Origin: a virus
Direction: 5' to 3' (one strand)
Length of the DNA stretch: 42,187 nucleotides
IMG/VR virus record: IMGVR_UViG_3300047089_000069
Coordinates: 1 to 42,187 of that record
In this document: positions 1 through 7,314 of the stretch, piece by piece
Position numbering within the stretch: position 1 is the stretch's first letter
How the letters are laid out: each line of letters begins with the position of its first letter
Program-made: the position numbers and the translations under genes
Notes under the pieces: generated by a model
Seen by the model: the letters and a program-made list of their open reading frames with translations, nothing else
Told to the model about the DNA's origin: nothing
The model's database searches: none

Positions 1-159
1 CTTGACCCAAGGCCGCGACAGACAGGCATAACGACACTCGTCAACCGCGTGGTCCTCGGCGTCGGTGTCGATGTCCTCGGGCCGGTCGTGGTCATGCTCC
101 ATCAGCGGCAGCGTCCTGATGAGATGACGACAGGTGTCGAAGCAGAACAGCATCGGCGC
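1..159. repeat. Left copy of 159-bp terminal direct repeat
   Basis: Bases 1-159 are repeated at 42029-42187 with one difference, A at 127 against C at 42155. On the minus strand the difference falls in the third position of an Arg codon of terL (CGT/CGG), so it is synonymous. The overlap joins the two halves of terL in frame, which shows that the contig closes into a circle. A circularly permuted headful-packaged genome, or an assembly overlap of a circular or concatemeric molecule, would both give this. Confidence 0.93.
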
Positions 160-1623
160 CTCGTCGGTCCCGACCAAGCGGGTGCGCAACGCTCCCCAGC
201 CCGAGATGGCGCCGCGCTTGGGGGCGCGGGTGTTGTCGGCCTCGCGAAAGATCAGCGAGCCGCCAGCCTGGCGGGCGCCTTGCCGCATCTGCTCGTAAAT
301 CGAAGGCCCACCCGATTGGTTGAAGCACGACGGGTCGAGCACGCCGTAGGCAACACGCTCCTCCTTCTCGCGCTCGACGATGCCGGCGCCAATCAACTCA
401 TTCGGCAGCTTCAACCCGACCCACGTCTCCCCAATTTTCGCAGCCCCATACCACTCACGATAACGGATGAGCGCACCGCGCGGGATATAGCGGCGAGGGC
501 CTGCCTGAAGCGCAGCCGCTGCTCCTCCCGCAGGTGCGCCTCTACCAGGTCGATCTCGTCCTCGGTCAACCCCTCCCGGCGGTAGGCCTGCTCCCAGCCC
601 ACAAACTCCTCCGAGTCCTCTCCCCAGGCCCGCCGATAATTGAGGGAGGGTGTAGTCATCTGAGGCAACGGCCCACCAGCCAACCGAAAACGGCGAAGCC
701 GAGCCCCAATCCATCGAGCGGAACTTGAGCCAGTGCTCCGGCACCTCGAAAGGCGCCACCACATGGCGCGCCTCGTTCCATTCGGCGAAAAAGGCACCCT
801 CAATGGCATTCCAATCGCCCTCCAGCCAAGCCCGCACCAGAGCCGGGTTGCCGACCATGGTCAGCCGCGACGCATAGCCAGGATCGCGCTGCATCAAAAT
901 CTGGTTGTCGAGCAGCCGCGACGGGATCACCGCGACCTGGTGCGTCGTGCCGTTCGGCAGATCCTTCACCAGAATGCGCGTCCACCTCGGAAACGGCACC
1001 ATCTCGTAACGCTCGCGAATCCAGGTCTGGCCAGGGCCGCCAGGATTGCCCGTCAGGATAATCTGCACCGGCACGCCGGCCGACGAACGCAGCGCCCCAA
1101 ACAGCCGGAAGATCGGCTCAGGTGATGGATACTGCCCAGCCTCCTCGATCCAGGCGTCAGTCAAATTCCGGCCCTGATACTCGCCCGCGTCGTCGATCGA
1201 GTCGAGATAGCCAAACCCAGCCCGCCCACCATGCGGCAGCCGCCAGGTCAGCTTCGACTCGTTGAACACCCCACCCAATGGCCGGTAAATCTCCTTCGAG
1301 CGGTCAATCGCATCAGTCGACGACACCGTCGTCCGCCGGAACATCATGGCGTTGAAATTCGGGCCCCACTGCGCCTCCTTCGCCGCCCAACGGCCCAGCA
1401 CGCCATCGGTCTTGCCGCCACCCCTCGAGCCGCCGAAGAAGATCTCAGGCGCCGGACACTTGCAAAGCACCGCCTGCGGCCCAGGCTGCGGCGCCCAGAC
1501 AACCTCCTCAGGCAAATCGGCGTCAGGTAAAAGCAAGCAATCCTCCAGCGTGGTGGGGTGTGTTTTTATCTGCTCCGCGTGGGGAGGGTGTTGGCGCCGG
1601 AACCGACCGACGTCGCGGTCCAT
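1..1623 (-). CDS. terL: Terminase large subunit (5' part; gene continues across the circular joint)
   Basis: This is the ATPase and nuclease of the DNA-packaging motor. Translation starts at ATG 1623-1621 behind a G-rich Shine-Dalgarno-like tract. The frame stays open to base 1 and continues at 42028 down to a stop at 41939, giving 570 residues. Walker A is GGSRGGGKT (residues 64-72), Walker B is around AWIEEAG (157-163), and the nuclease domain opens with RSMDWGSASPFSVGWW (about 302-317, first acidic residue D305), as in P22-like and other phage large terminases. The length is about 55 residues above what I expect for this group. The excess lies at residues 328-378, where the coding signature is in another frame (see the nested segment). 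It lies downstream of terS, separated by 260 bp of structured non-coding DNA. Confidence 0.93.
   Translation of the reverse strand, partial: MDRDVGRFRRQHPPHAEQIKTHPTTLEDCLLLPDADLPEEVVWAPQPGPQAVLCKCPAPEIFFGGSRGGGKTDGVLGRWAAKEAQWGPNFNAMMFRRTTVSSTDAIDRSKEIYRPLGGVFNESKLTWRLPHGGRAGFGYLDSIDDAGEYQGRNLTDAWIEEAGQYPSPEPIFRLFGALRSSAGVPVQIILTGNPGGPGQTWIRERYEMVPFPRWTRILVKDLPNGTTHQVAVIPSRLLDNQILMQRDPGYASRLTMVGNPALVRAWLEGDWNAIEGAFFAEWNEARHVVAPFEVPEHWLKFRSMDWGSASPFSVGWWAVASDDYTLPQLSAGLGRGLGGVCGLGAGLPPGGVDRGRDRPGRGAPAGGAAAALQAGPRRYIPRGALIRYREWYGAAKIGETWVGLKLPNELIGAGIVEREKEERVAYGVLDPSCFNQSGGPSIYEQMRQGARQAGGSLIFREADNTRAPKRGAISGWGALRTRLVGTDEAPMLFCFDTCRHLIRTLPLMEHDHDRPEDIDTDAEDHAVDECRYACLSRPWVK
411..659 (-). other. 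Nested ORF / frame-displaced coding segment inside terL
   Basis: In the +1 frame relative to terL, an 82-codon ORF runs from ATG 659 to a stop at 411. Its first ~57 codons (about 640-490) look far more coding than the terL frame. By hand count about 45 of 51 codons end in G or C, against fewer than half in the terL frame. The peptide is charged and helical (…GEDSEEFVGWEQAY… then …LTEDEIDLVEAHLREEQ…), while the terL frame reads as a Gly/Arg-rich run. Both flanks are clearly coding in the terL frame. Either terL carries two compensating indels around an inserted domain, or a separate gene is overprinted here. No clear Shine-Dalgarno precedes 659. Confidence 0.55.
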
Positions 1624-1639
1624 CCCCGGTCCCGACCGA

Positions 1640-1680
1640 GAGGGGTGGGAGGGGGCCCCGGCCAGGCCCTCCCACCCCTC
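1640..1680. repeat. 14-bp perfect inverted repeat upstream of terL
   Basis: Bases 1640-1653 (GAGGGGTGGGAGGG) pair perfectly with 1667-1680 around a 13-nt GC-rich loop. In the terL transcript this is a very stable stem ending about 16 nt before the start codon and next to the G-rich ribosome-binding region. No U-tract follows, so it is not a simple terminator. It could control terL translation, protect an RNA end or mark a packaging site. Confidence 0.75.
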
Positions 1681-1739
1681 CCCTGGCAGGCCCTCCCCTA
1701 ACCCCCTAGCGGGTGAGGCGACTATACAGTCGTCGCGCT

Positions 1740-1770
1740 GTTTCGATCCGCACTCCCGTGAGGGAGCGAC
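1740..1770 (-). repeat. Solitary type I-C CRISPR repeat-like unit R1 (terS-terL gap)
   Basis: Read on the minus strand, this 31-nt element begins GTCGCTCCC, has loop TCAC, continues GGGAGTGC and ends GGATCGAAAC. CGCTCCC pairs with GGGAGTG (seven pairs, one G-U). This matches the layout of type I-C repeats: GTCGC start, short hairpin, GGATYGAAAC-type 3' handle. It lies alone in the non-coding gap between terS and terL, in sense with both. An AT-rich stretch with a -10-like TATTAC (1794-1789) sits 18 nt upstream. There is no second repeat at array spacing. Read on the plus strand it gives the VSIRTP peptide typical of mis-translated I-C repeats. Confidence 0.85.
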
Positions 1771-1883
1771 TAAGCGAACTCGCTATTAGTAATAACGTGT
1801 TCTTCGCCGAGTTCCCCTCTGTAAACGGCTCAAGCAGCGTTTCGGGTAAGCACCTGGTAAGCGGTCGAGTCCACCAGCGTGGC

Positions 1884-2267
1884 TCAGTTCGGCTTCAAGT
1901 CGAGCGTTGGTCCTTCACAGTATTTCGCGGCGAAATCCTCGACGGACAGCGGCTCGTCCCTGACTACCTTGCGCACGGTGAGCGTCGCAGCCAAGTCTAT
2001 CGTTTGCAAATCAGGTAAAACCTTCGCAAGTAAACCTAGCGCGGCCCGTACTTGGGTCGAGCGCATTTTCCTCTTACCTTTGACGTGCTCGGTCAGAAGG
2101 TTGACGAGCATGCTTGTCTGGATCTTCTCGCGCACCCGCTGATCAAGAAACGGCGTGCGATGCTGACCTGGCCGTAGCTGGCTCGCGCTCTTGGACCTGG
2201 GCGGCGCCATCGGCTGCGGGGTTGGCTCTTTCGCCACGTATTGGCTGTGGAGCTTGCTGACTGGCAC
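1884..2267 (-). CDS. terS: Terminase small subunit (putative)
   Basis: The 127-residue protein would recognise phage DNA and start packaging with the large subunit encoded just downstream. The core FLDQRVREKIQTSMLVNLL followed by TSTQVRAALG-like and LLAKVLPDLQ segments (about residues 39-90) resembles the helical small-terminase family of podoviruses, in which a TQVRAA…LLKK.LPDL pattern recurs. The N-terminus is rich in Pro, Ser and Lys. I chose the GTG at 2267 because TAGGTGAG lies five bases upstream. An internal ATG at 2210 lacks a good ribosome-binding site. A consensus -35 box (TTGACA, 2373-2368) and a hairpin lie upstream, so this may be the first gene of the packaging and late transcript. 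Confidence 0.72.
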   Translation of the reverse strand: MPVSKLHSQYVAKEPTPQPMAPPRSKSASQLRPGQHRTPFLDQRVREKIQTSMLVNLLTEHVKGKRKMRSTQVRAALGLLAKVLPDLQTIDLAATLTVRKVVRDEPLSVEDFAAKYCEGPTLDLKPN

Positions 2268-2285
2268 GTGATCTCACCTACGCGA

Positions 2286-2312
2286 AAGCCCGCCAGTTGG
2301 CGGGCTTTTTTT
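2286..2312 (+). terminator. Rho-independent terminator reading on the plus strand
   Basis: AAGCCCGCC (2286-2294) pairs with GGCGGGCTT (2299-2307) around AGTT and is followed by seven T on the plus strand. No plus-strand gene precedes it within 2 kb, so it may block antisense transcription. In the minus direction it falls in the terS leader, with only a short T-tail. Confidence 0.75.
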
Positions 2313-2343
2313 GTGCTCCAAACGAGCAATATGACGATGCCAC

Positions 2344-2373
2344 AAGCATCGGCTTGCGGGTTGCCCCTGTCAA
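2344..2373 (-). promoter_or_regulatory. Candidate promoter for terS and late genes
   Basis: A perfect TTGACA lies at 2373-2368 on the minus strand, overlapping the stop of the upstream gene. At 17-bp spacing the -10 position reads GATGCT, which is weak. It precedes the terS leader hairpin. The element may be real, but the -10 is poor, or an activator may be needed. Confidence 0.35.
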
Positions 2374-3083
2374 GGATGGGCCCTAGAAGCCTCTAGGAGG
2401 CCCGTGGAGGCCCGTTGCAGCTCCAGGCTATCGAGCAACGACTCGCCCTCGCCAGGCAGCCCCAGCGCGCGCCAAGCGTCATTGAGGCGCCTTCTGACCT
2501 CAAGCCATTCATCCCTGTTGGCGACCAACGCCAACAGCGCCGGCAGACCGGTGCGAATGCTCTCGATCGTCTCGGCCGACGTTGCGCTGCGTCCTTCGGC
2601 CCACTGCTCGACCCTGACCGGGTCACCGACGCCGAACAGGCGATACCTGGGCATGACGCTGAATATCCGTGTCACCCAAATGAGCGACACGCCGGGATTG
2701 CGCTCCAGCATGATGCCGCCTGGCTTGCTCGCATCGTCAGCCATCGGCGCGCGCCGCATCCTCGGCCTGATGAGGAATGGACAAGCCCGCACCGCGAAGC
2801 TTGCACACTCGCAATGGCTCGGCGGCTCGCTGGTCGTGCGATTGATGGCGCACATGGGCCCGATGACGAATGCGAGATTTTTGTGAAGCCCCTGGCCGCA
2901 GATCCAACAGCGCCGCTGACGTACCGCAACACCGATCTTGTTGGTGTCGGCCGCGTCGAAACGCCAGCGGCCCTCGGTGTTGTCCCACGGCGTGAACCAA
3001 GGCACCGGGAAACCGCGCGGATCGATTGGCAAGTCACGCATCTGTGGTGGCAGCGGCGGCAGGCCCTCGCGATAGTTGCTCAT
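2370..3083 (-). CDS. Conserved phage protein with Cys-rich zinc-binding-like region
   Basis: This 237-residue protein is recognisable as a conserved uncharacterised phage protein. It opens with a Pro-rich MSNYREGLPPLPPQMRDLP, continues RGFPVPWF, then a CWICG knuckle (about residue 58-62), FVIGPMCAINRTTSEPPSH, CECASFAVRACPFL, and a C-terminal RNPGVSLIWVTR and GDPVRVEQWAEGR region. The paired Cys and His residues suggest a bound metal. No enzyme motif is seen, so no function is assigned. It is the last gene of the leftward replication block, 10 bp downstream of the preceding gene, and terS follows after about 100 bp. Confidence 0.8.
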   Translation of the reverse strand: MSNYREGLPPLPPQMRDLPIDPRGFPVPWFTPWDNTEGRWRFDAADTNKIGVAVRQRRCWICGQGLHKNLAFVIGPMCAINRTTSEPPSHCECASFAVRACPFLIRPRMRRAPMADDASKPGGIMLERNPGVSLIWVTRIFSVMPRYRLFGVGDPVRVEQWAEGRSATSAETIESIRTGLPALLALVANRDEWLEVRRRLNDAWRALGLPGEGESLLDSLELQRASTGLLEASRAHP

Positions 3084-3093
3084 CCGATCCTCC

Positions 3094-3663
3094 TCAATCG
3101 ATCCTGACGCCGCGCCAGTGCGCCGCCAGATCCTCCAGTGTCTCGACGAGTCGCTGGCTCAGTGCGAAGGCGTGGTGCTTACCGAGGCCGCCATCCTGCT
3201 GTGCGAGCTCGTTCAAGGTCCAGCCCAGGCCGGTGTTGGGATTGGCCTCGACCAGCACCTGGCGCAACAGCCGCTCCGATCGCCAGCCGATGCGGCGTCG
3301 GATGCTCGACAGCTGCACCTCGACCTTGCCGGCGCGCTCGATGGCTTTGGCGATGATGTCGTCGGCTTGCGCGGTCCTGACGCCGCCGCCTTCGAGTGCT
3401 GATCCGCCGAGGCTGATCTCCAGCAGGCGCTGATAGGTTCGGCCGGCGGCGTGCTCGCCTGGCCCGATGCGGCGCGCCATGAGCAGGCGATCGAGCGTGT
3501 CGACCGCGATCGTGACCCTGACCTTGCGCCGCCGCTCGATGCCGTATGGGTCGGCCACGGCTCCTGCCGCGAGCACACGATTAGGAAACAGCCCGACAGG
3601 CTCTGGCTGCGCGATAGCGTCGCCGACACGCTGGAACGTCGACAGGACAACAGGACGCCTCAT
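3094..3663 (-). CDS. Hypothetical phage protein (helical)
   Basis: This is a 189-residue protein that I do not recognise with confidence. The C-terminal half is helical: an IIAKAIERAGKVEVQL segment, then a Trp-containing ERLLRQVLVEAN stretch and a closing HW. The layout loosely recalls DUF6456-type replication and regulatory domains of alphaproteobacteria, but I cannot verify that. The start codon at 3663 overlaps the stop of the small ORF upstream (ATGA), which supports this start and suggests translational coupling. It sits between the helicase and the Cys-rich protein in the replication block. Confidence 0.65.
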   Translation of the reverse strand: MRRPVVLSTFQRVGDAIAQPEPVGLFPNRVLAAGAVADPYGIERRRKVRVTIAVDTLDRLLMARRIGPGEHAAGRTYQRLLEISLGGSALEGGGVRTAQADDIIAKAIERAGKVEVQLSSIRRRIGWRSERLLRQVLVEANPNTGLGWTLNELAQQDGGLGKHHAFALSQRLVETLEDLAAHWRGVRID

Positions 3664-3929
3664 GCAACCCCCCTGCGGCGGCAGGTTGCCTTACCGACTG
3701 GCAAGGGTTTGCGTAGGAAGCGTCTGCTGCGCCAGGAGCCGCAGCGACGGGGTGGGGGGGGGGCTTTAGCCCCCCCACCCCGCAGCCGACGCACCGACGC
3801 AAACCCGTAGAAATGTTGACGTAGAGAGAGATCGCTGTGCGTCGGTGCGTCGAGCTGCGGCGACGCCTGCCGACGCATCGCCGCAACCCCTTGCTGTGCG
3901 TCGTCGCGTCGGTCTGCGTCGGCAACCAT
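3660..3929 (-). CDS. Small basic ORF overlapping iteron-like region (tentative)
   Basis: An 89-residue ORF begins at an ATG inside the helicase stop (TGATG) and ends on the ATG of the next gene (ATGA). Such double overlap is typical of coupled phage genes. The peptide is Arg-rich and basic, with a Gly/Pro patch produced by a G10/C7 hairpin. The underlying DNA is full of a repeated octamer, so the frame may be open by chance in a region selected for DNA structure. The ten-G run also makes the frame vulnerable to indel error. No family is recognised. Confidence 0.4.
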   Translation of the reverse strand: MVADADRRDDAQQGVAAMRRQASPQLDAPTHSDLSLRQHFYGFASVRRLRGGGAKAPPPPRRCGSWRSRRFLRKPLPVGKATCRRRGVA

Positions 3930-3944
3930 CACCGCACCGACGCA
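3748..3944. repeat. Iteron-like repeats and G-tract hairpin beside the helicase gene (possible origin)
   Basis: The octamer CCGACGCA or its complement TGCGTCGG occurs at 3786-3793 and 3794-3801 (head to tail), 3838-3845, 3870-3877, 3915-3922 and 3937-3944. Near-copies lie at 3846-3853 and 3897-3904. At the left edge GGGGT and ten G (3749-3763) face C7-A-C4 (3770-3781) around CTTTAG, forming a strong hairpin with G-quadruplex potential. Clustered short repeats in both orientations plus a hairpin beside a RepA-like helicase and primase would fit a replication origin. The role is inference. Confidence 0.5.
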
Positions 3945-5569
3945 GCATCGACAAACTCGCGCATATGGCGATATTTGTCGGGTTTCAAGACGACCCGGAG
4001 CAGCTTCTCGTCGATCCACGTCTCGACGATCCGCGCCAATCGATGACGCCCCTCGGCTGTTTGAGTGTGAATGCCGAGCGCCTCGGCGATCGGCAAGCCG
4101 ACCCAATCGGCAGCGTTGCTCGCCAGGCGCCACAGGCTGCCGTCCTCTTGCCCCTTGGCGACACTCCACAAGGCTTTGTCGATATCGTGTTGCACGATGT
4201 CGCGGAACGGGCCGGGCGGCTCCCACTCGGTCACGACGCCGACGCTGTCGCCTTCGCTGCCGCCCGGCCCGTTGTCGAGCTTGTGCGAGCGGATCTCGAA
4301 CCACTCGGCCTCGTCGGCAGGCACATACATGCTGCTCTTGCCGTTCTCGACCCGGAAGAAGCGACGCCGCTCGCTGACGCCAAACCCGTCGGCCTCCTCG
4401 CGTGACATGGTGTTGAGCACCCGCGCGGATCGCGACGCAGCGATGAGCGCCGAGGCGCCGCGCGCATGGTCGATGGTGATTTCCTCGCCGATCGCCTTGC
4501 GCGAATGCTGCACCAGATCGATCGCGCAACGACAGTCGCGCGCCACCTCGGCGAAGATCTCGGCCACCGCGTTCATATGCACGTTGCTATTCTCGTCGAC
4601 CTGGTGCGTCGACACCAGCGGGTCGACGATCATGACGTCAATCTCGCGAGCCGCGATCGTGCGCTTGATCCAGTCAATGACGTCCTCGCCACGCGCCAAG
4701 TGGTGGCTGCGCAGCCCCGGCTCGGCGACCAGCAGCTTGATGTCGCGGCCCGAGGTGATGATCAGTCGGTCGGCCACCTCCGCGCCTCCGACCTCGTAGT
4801 GCCGCATGGCTGCGAGGAAGCGTCGCTTCAGCTCGTCGAGCGGGTCTTCGCCATTGTGATACCAGATCCTGAGAGGCTCCTCTGCCAGGTCGCCGACGAG
4901 GTTGCGGTGGCTCGCCATGGCCGCCACCTCGGCGATAGCCAGATTGGATTTGCCGGCGCCTGACAGGCCGACCGTCACGCTCATGAACTCGCGCACATAG
5001 TGCCGGCCGTAGAGCCACTCGCGTGGCGGCAGGATGGCTTGCGCCAGGTCGCCGATGAACTCAGGCAGCGGCCAGGTGGACGCCTGTGCGGCGGCCTTGG
5101 CCTTGTGCCGAGCGGACAGGTCGAGGTCGGGGTCGGCACCGTTGCCATGTGCAGGCCCGTTGGGGCGGCCCTCGGCGGCAAGCTTGGCATCGAACGACGC
5201 TACCATGCCTTCGAGGTCGCGGCGCTCTCGGCGACGATCCCAGCCCGCTGGCGCGATGGCCATGGTGGCGGCGAGCACCTGGTCGACCACCACCTCGCGC
5301 GGCATGCCGGCGTTCAACATCGAGGCCGTGACCGAGAGTTGCGTCGCATGCACGCCGCTCTCGCCGGCCCCCTGGTAGGCCATGGCCGCGAGCCTGACCT
5401 CGACGTCGACCGGCGGCTTGATGCCGAACTGCGCCCCGTGGCGCTCGAATAGGTTCAGCCCCTCAGTCGGCGAGGCCGCCTTGGCGCACTCGGCTGTGCC
5501 GGCCTGCAGCACCGGCTTGCCCCGCAGCATGCGGCGCAACCTGTTCAGTGCGCGCTCTCGCTCAGACAC
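3929..5569 (-). CDS. RepA-like replicative DNA helicase (RecA-fold ATPase)
   Basis: This 546-residue protein would unwind DNA at the phage fork, working with the primase encoded just upstream. Residues ~1-170 form an N-terminal region. Walker A is GLSGAGKS (201-208), an acidic WYHNGEDPLDE motif follows (236-246), Walker B is DVMIVDPL (311-318), and a sensor-like VQHSRK comes at about 353-358 before HARGASALIAASR (368-380). This order is that of AAA_25/RepA-type hexameric helicases. The C-terminal part (~430-546) looks like a winged-helix-type helical region. The start overlaps the end of the primase by 8 bp. The stop overlaps the next small ORF as TGATG. Confidence 0.88.
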   Translation of the reverse strand: MSERERALNRLRRMLRGKPVLQAGTAECAKAASPTEGLNLFERHGAQFGIKPPVDVEVRLAAMAYQGAGESGVHATQLSVTASMLNAGMPREVVVDQVLAATMAIAPAGWDRRRERRDLEGMVASFDAKLAAEGRPNGPAHGNGADPDLDLSARHKAKAAAQASTWPLPEFIGDLAQAILPPREWLYGRHYVREFMSVTVGLSGAGKSNLAIAEVAAMASHRNLVGDLAEEPLRIWYHNGEDPLDELKRRFLAAMRHYEVGGAEVADRLIITSGRDIKLLVAEPGLRSHHLARGEDVIDWIKRTIAAREIDVMIVDPLVSTHQVDENSNVHMNAVAEIFAEVARDCRCAIDLVQHSRKAIGEEITIDHARGASALIAASRSARVLNTMSREEADGFGVSERRRFFRVENGKSSMYVPADEAEWFEIRSHKLDNGPGGSEGDSVGVVTEWEPPGPFRDIVQHDIDKALWSVAKGQEDGSLWRLASNAADWVGLPIAEALGIHTQTAEGRHRLARIVETWIDEKLLRVVLKPDKYRHMREFVDAASVR

Positions 5570-6176
5570 GCCGCTCTCCCGTCAGCTTGAGGATCATCGT
5601 TCGCGTCGGCTCGCCGCGCTTCGAGTTGTGGCTGCCCGGCAGCCGCATGAGCCGCGACACCTCGCACACGGCCGGGTCGCCGGCCACGAGGAGGGCCATG
5701 CCGCGCATCAGATCCTCGGCGACCGCATGATCCTCTAGGGGCTCGGCAAGTAACCAATAGGCATGGATGCCGCCGCCCGAGGACACGATGATCGAGGGCG
5801 GCATGGCGAGCTTCTCCAGCCGCGAGGTCACATAGGCTTGCTTGTTGTCGTGCCCCAGCTCCGGGATGACGACCTTGTCATAGTCGATGTCGGCATGGAT
5901 GGCCGGCACCTGCCAGGCGTTGGCCTTGCAACGCAGCGAGCCGCGCGGCGTCGGGTTGGCGTCTGGCTTGAGCGTCGAGATGCAGAAGAACAGGCCCCTG
6001 CCGGGCCTGTCCCATTTCTCCGCGAAAGTGACGACCTCGGCAGGGTTGCGGGTCGCCACATAGCGTTCGCCGGGCTTCGTTCCGCGCTCGTTGGGCAGCG
6101 AGCAGACATAGACGTCGCCCTCGGTGCCCCGAAACAGTTCCGTCAGAAACCGGGTTGCTGCCTCACCATCCATCAA
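5562..6176 (-). CDS. Primase of the archaeo-eukaryotic (AEP/PrimPol-like) type
   Basis: At 204 residues this is a minimal catalytic domain for RNA or DNA primer synthesis. The motifs are in AEP order: HADIDYD with D96 and D98 as metal ligands, SSGGGIHAYW (132-141) containing the catalytic Ser and His, and RLMRLPGSHNSK (175-186) as the third conserved block. The N-terminus carries a YVCSLPNE segment. No Zn-binding tail or fused helicase is present. The helicase is the next gene, overlapping by 8 bp, so primase and helicase are probably made together. The assignment to AEP is firm. Whether it acts as a polymerase too cannot be told. Confidence 0.82.
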   Translation of the reverse strand: MMDGEAATRFLTELFRGTEGDVYVCSLPNERGTKPGERYVATRNPAEVVTFAEKWDRPGRGLFFCISTLKPDANPTPRGSLRCKANAWQVPAIHADIDYDKVVIPELGHDNKQAYVTSRLEKLAMPPSIIVSSGGGIHAYWLLAEPLEDHAVAEDLMRGMALLVAGDPAVCEVSRLMRLPGSHNSKRGEPTRTMILKLTGERRV

Positions 6177-6186
6177 GCCTCCTCGG

Positions 6187-7011
6187 TCAGAACGAGATGT
6201 TGTCTTGACCTGCCTTGCGCTGCTTTGATGCTCCTTTCAGGGGCGCCTTGCCGGCCTCCTTGACAGGCGCCTTGACAGCGACCTTGGGCGACGGGGACGC
6301 CTTCTCGGCCGGCAGGATGGCAGCCTGCTCCTCCTCCTCCTCCTCGGCCTCACTCGCCTCGATGGCGGCGCCGCTGTCCTCTTCCAGCACCGCGTCGAAC
6401 TCGCCTCGATGCACCCAGTCGGTCACCTTGAACAGCGGCGTGAATATCTTGCCATAGGCCTTGTTGGGGTGCCGGTAACTGTCGCTGAGCAGCGCTACCA
6501 CAGGCAGCGCGTCGGGCACCTGGCGTACATGCTTGCCGTAGATCGCGAGCAGCTTGGCGACGGCGCCGATGCCGCCCTTGCTCGCGGTGGCGAAGGTGTA
6601 GAGCTGGCGTGTGGCCGCGTCCATCAACAGCATCGAGTTAGACAGCTGCCACGGGTCGCGCATCTGCCCGCTCTGCTCATCGCGCTCCCAGTCCATCTGA
6701 TCGAAGTCGCCCAGCTCGGAGCGCTTGGGCGGCACGAACCCTTCCGCAACCCGGCCCATCTGGTAGTCGGTCGGCTTGTTGTCGTGCCAGTGTATCCAAC
6801 CGATCAGCAACCCATCGCAGCCAGCCACCAGCTGAGTGCCCTCGGCGATCTCGGTGTTGTCGCGTCCGCTCAACCATTCGCCCTTCGAGAACTTGAGTAG
6901 CAGTCCGATGATGCGGTTCTGGTTGACAGCGTCAGCATAGGCCTCGAAGACATTGCGCTGCGGCGGCATGGTCATGCCGGTGGTGGCCGGCCTGGTGATT
7001 TCGTTAGTCAT
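6187..7011 (-). CDS. Phage replication-block protein with SSB-like C-terminal tip
   Basis: The 274-residue protein has a globular part (about 15-200; RNVFEAYADAVNQN, LVAGCDGLLIGWIHW, YGKIFTPLFKVTDW), then a Glu run (about 220-232), a Lys/Ala/Pro-rich linker and the tip GQDNISF. A disordered linker ending in an acidic-hydrophobic tip with a final Phe is the design of bacterial SSB proteins, whose tip recruits partner enzymes. I do not see a standard OB-fold signature, so an SSB-like role is inference from the tip and from its place beside primase, helicase and nucleases. The start at 7011 follows a 78-bp purine-rich gap on the coding strand. Confidence 0.7.
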   Translation of the reverse strand: MTNEITRPATTGMTMPPQRNVFEAYADAVNQNRIIGLLLKFSKGEWLSGRDNTEIAEGTQLVAGCDGLLIGWIHWHDNKPTDYQMGRVAEGFVPPKRSELGDFDQMDWERDEQSGQMRDPWQLSNSMLLMDAATRQLYTFATASKGGIGAVAKLLAIYGKHVRQVPDALPVVALLSDSYRHPNKAYGKIFTPLFKVTDWVHRGEFDAVLEEDSGAAIEASEAEEEEEEQAAILPAEKASPSPKVAVKAPVKEAGKAPLKGASKQRKAGQDNISF

Positions 7012-7089
7012 GATCTTTGCTTTCTGTCCTCTGTTCCTGTTCTTAGCTTTTCTTCTCTCTTCTTCATTTCCCCCATCACCGCACGAGAT

Positions 7090-7314
7090 CTATATGCGGT
7101 GGCCGTTCTTGGTCTTTGCCTCCTTGGGCGTGAGCTTCAGCGAGCGGATTTCCTTGGCCCGCTCCCAGATGCGGCCGACTTGGCCTCGGCGCGCGAAGGT
7201 CATGGGAAGCTTGTTGAGGAAGCGGGCGCAGGCGCCACCGTCGTTGAGGTTGCGGATGCTCCGCTCCAGCAGCTTGGCGTCTTCTTCAAACTGGTGGATG
7301 TCGAAGCGGACCAT
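7090..7314 (-). CDS. Small hypothetical protein
   Basis: A 74-residue basic protein (MVRFDIHQFEEDAKLLERS… to …KTKNGHRI) starts at an ATG inside the stop of the Cas4-like gene (TGATG), which decides the start. It is helical and charged, with no recognisable motif. Coupling to the upstream exonuclease suggests the two are made in step. It may be a DNA-associated accessory factor, but nothing proves that. Confidence 0.7.
   Translation of the reverse strand: MVRFDIHQFEEDAKLLERSIRNLNDGGACARFLNKLPMTFARRGQVGRIWERAKEIRSLKLTPKEAKTKNGHRI

Noticed and set aside
49-1530. Plus-strand ORFs opposite terL
   Set aside because: The minus strand encodes terminase with Walker motifs throughout, and the plus frames are complement shadows.
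1839-1866. Possible fifth repeat copy upstream of R1 ending CCCGAAAC on the minus strand
   Set aside because: It matches only at a few ends, cannot form the stem, and its distance to R1 (68 nt) does not fit array spacing.
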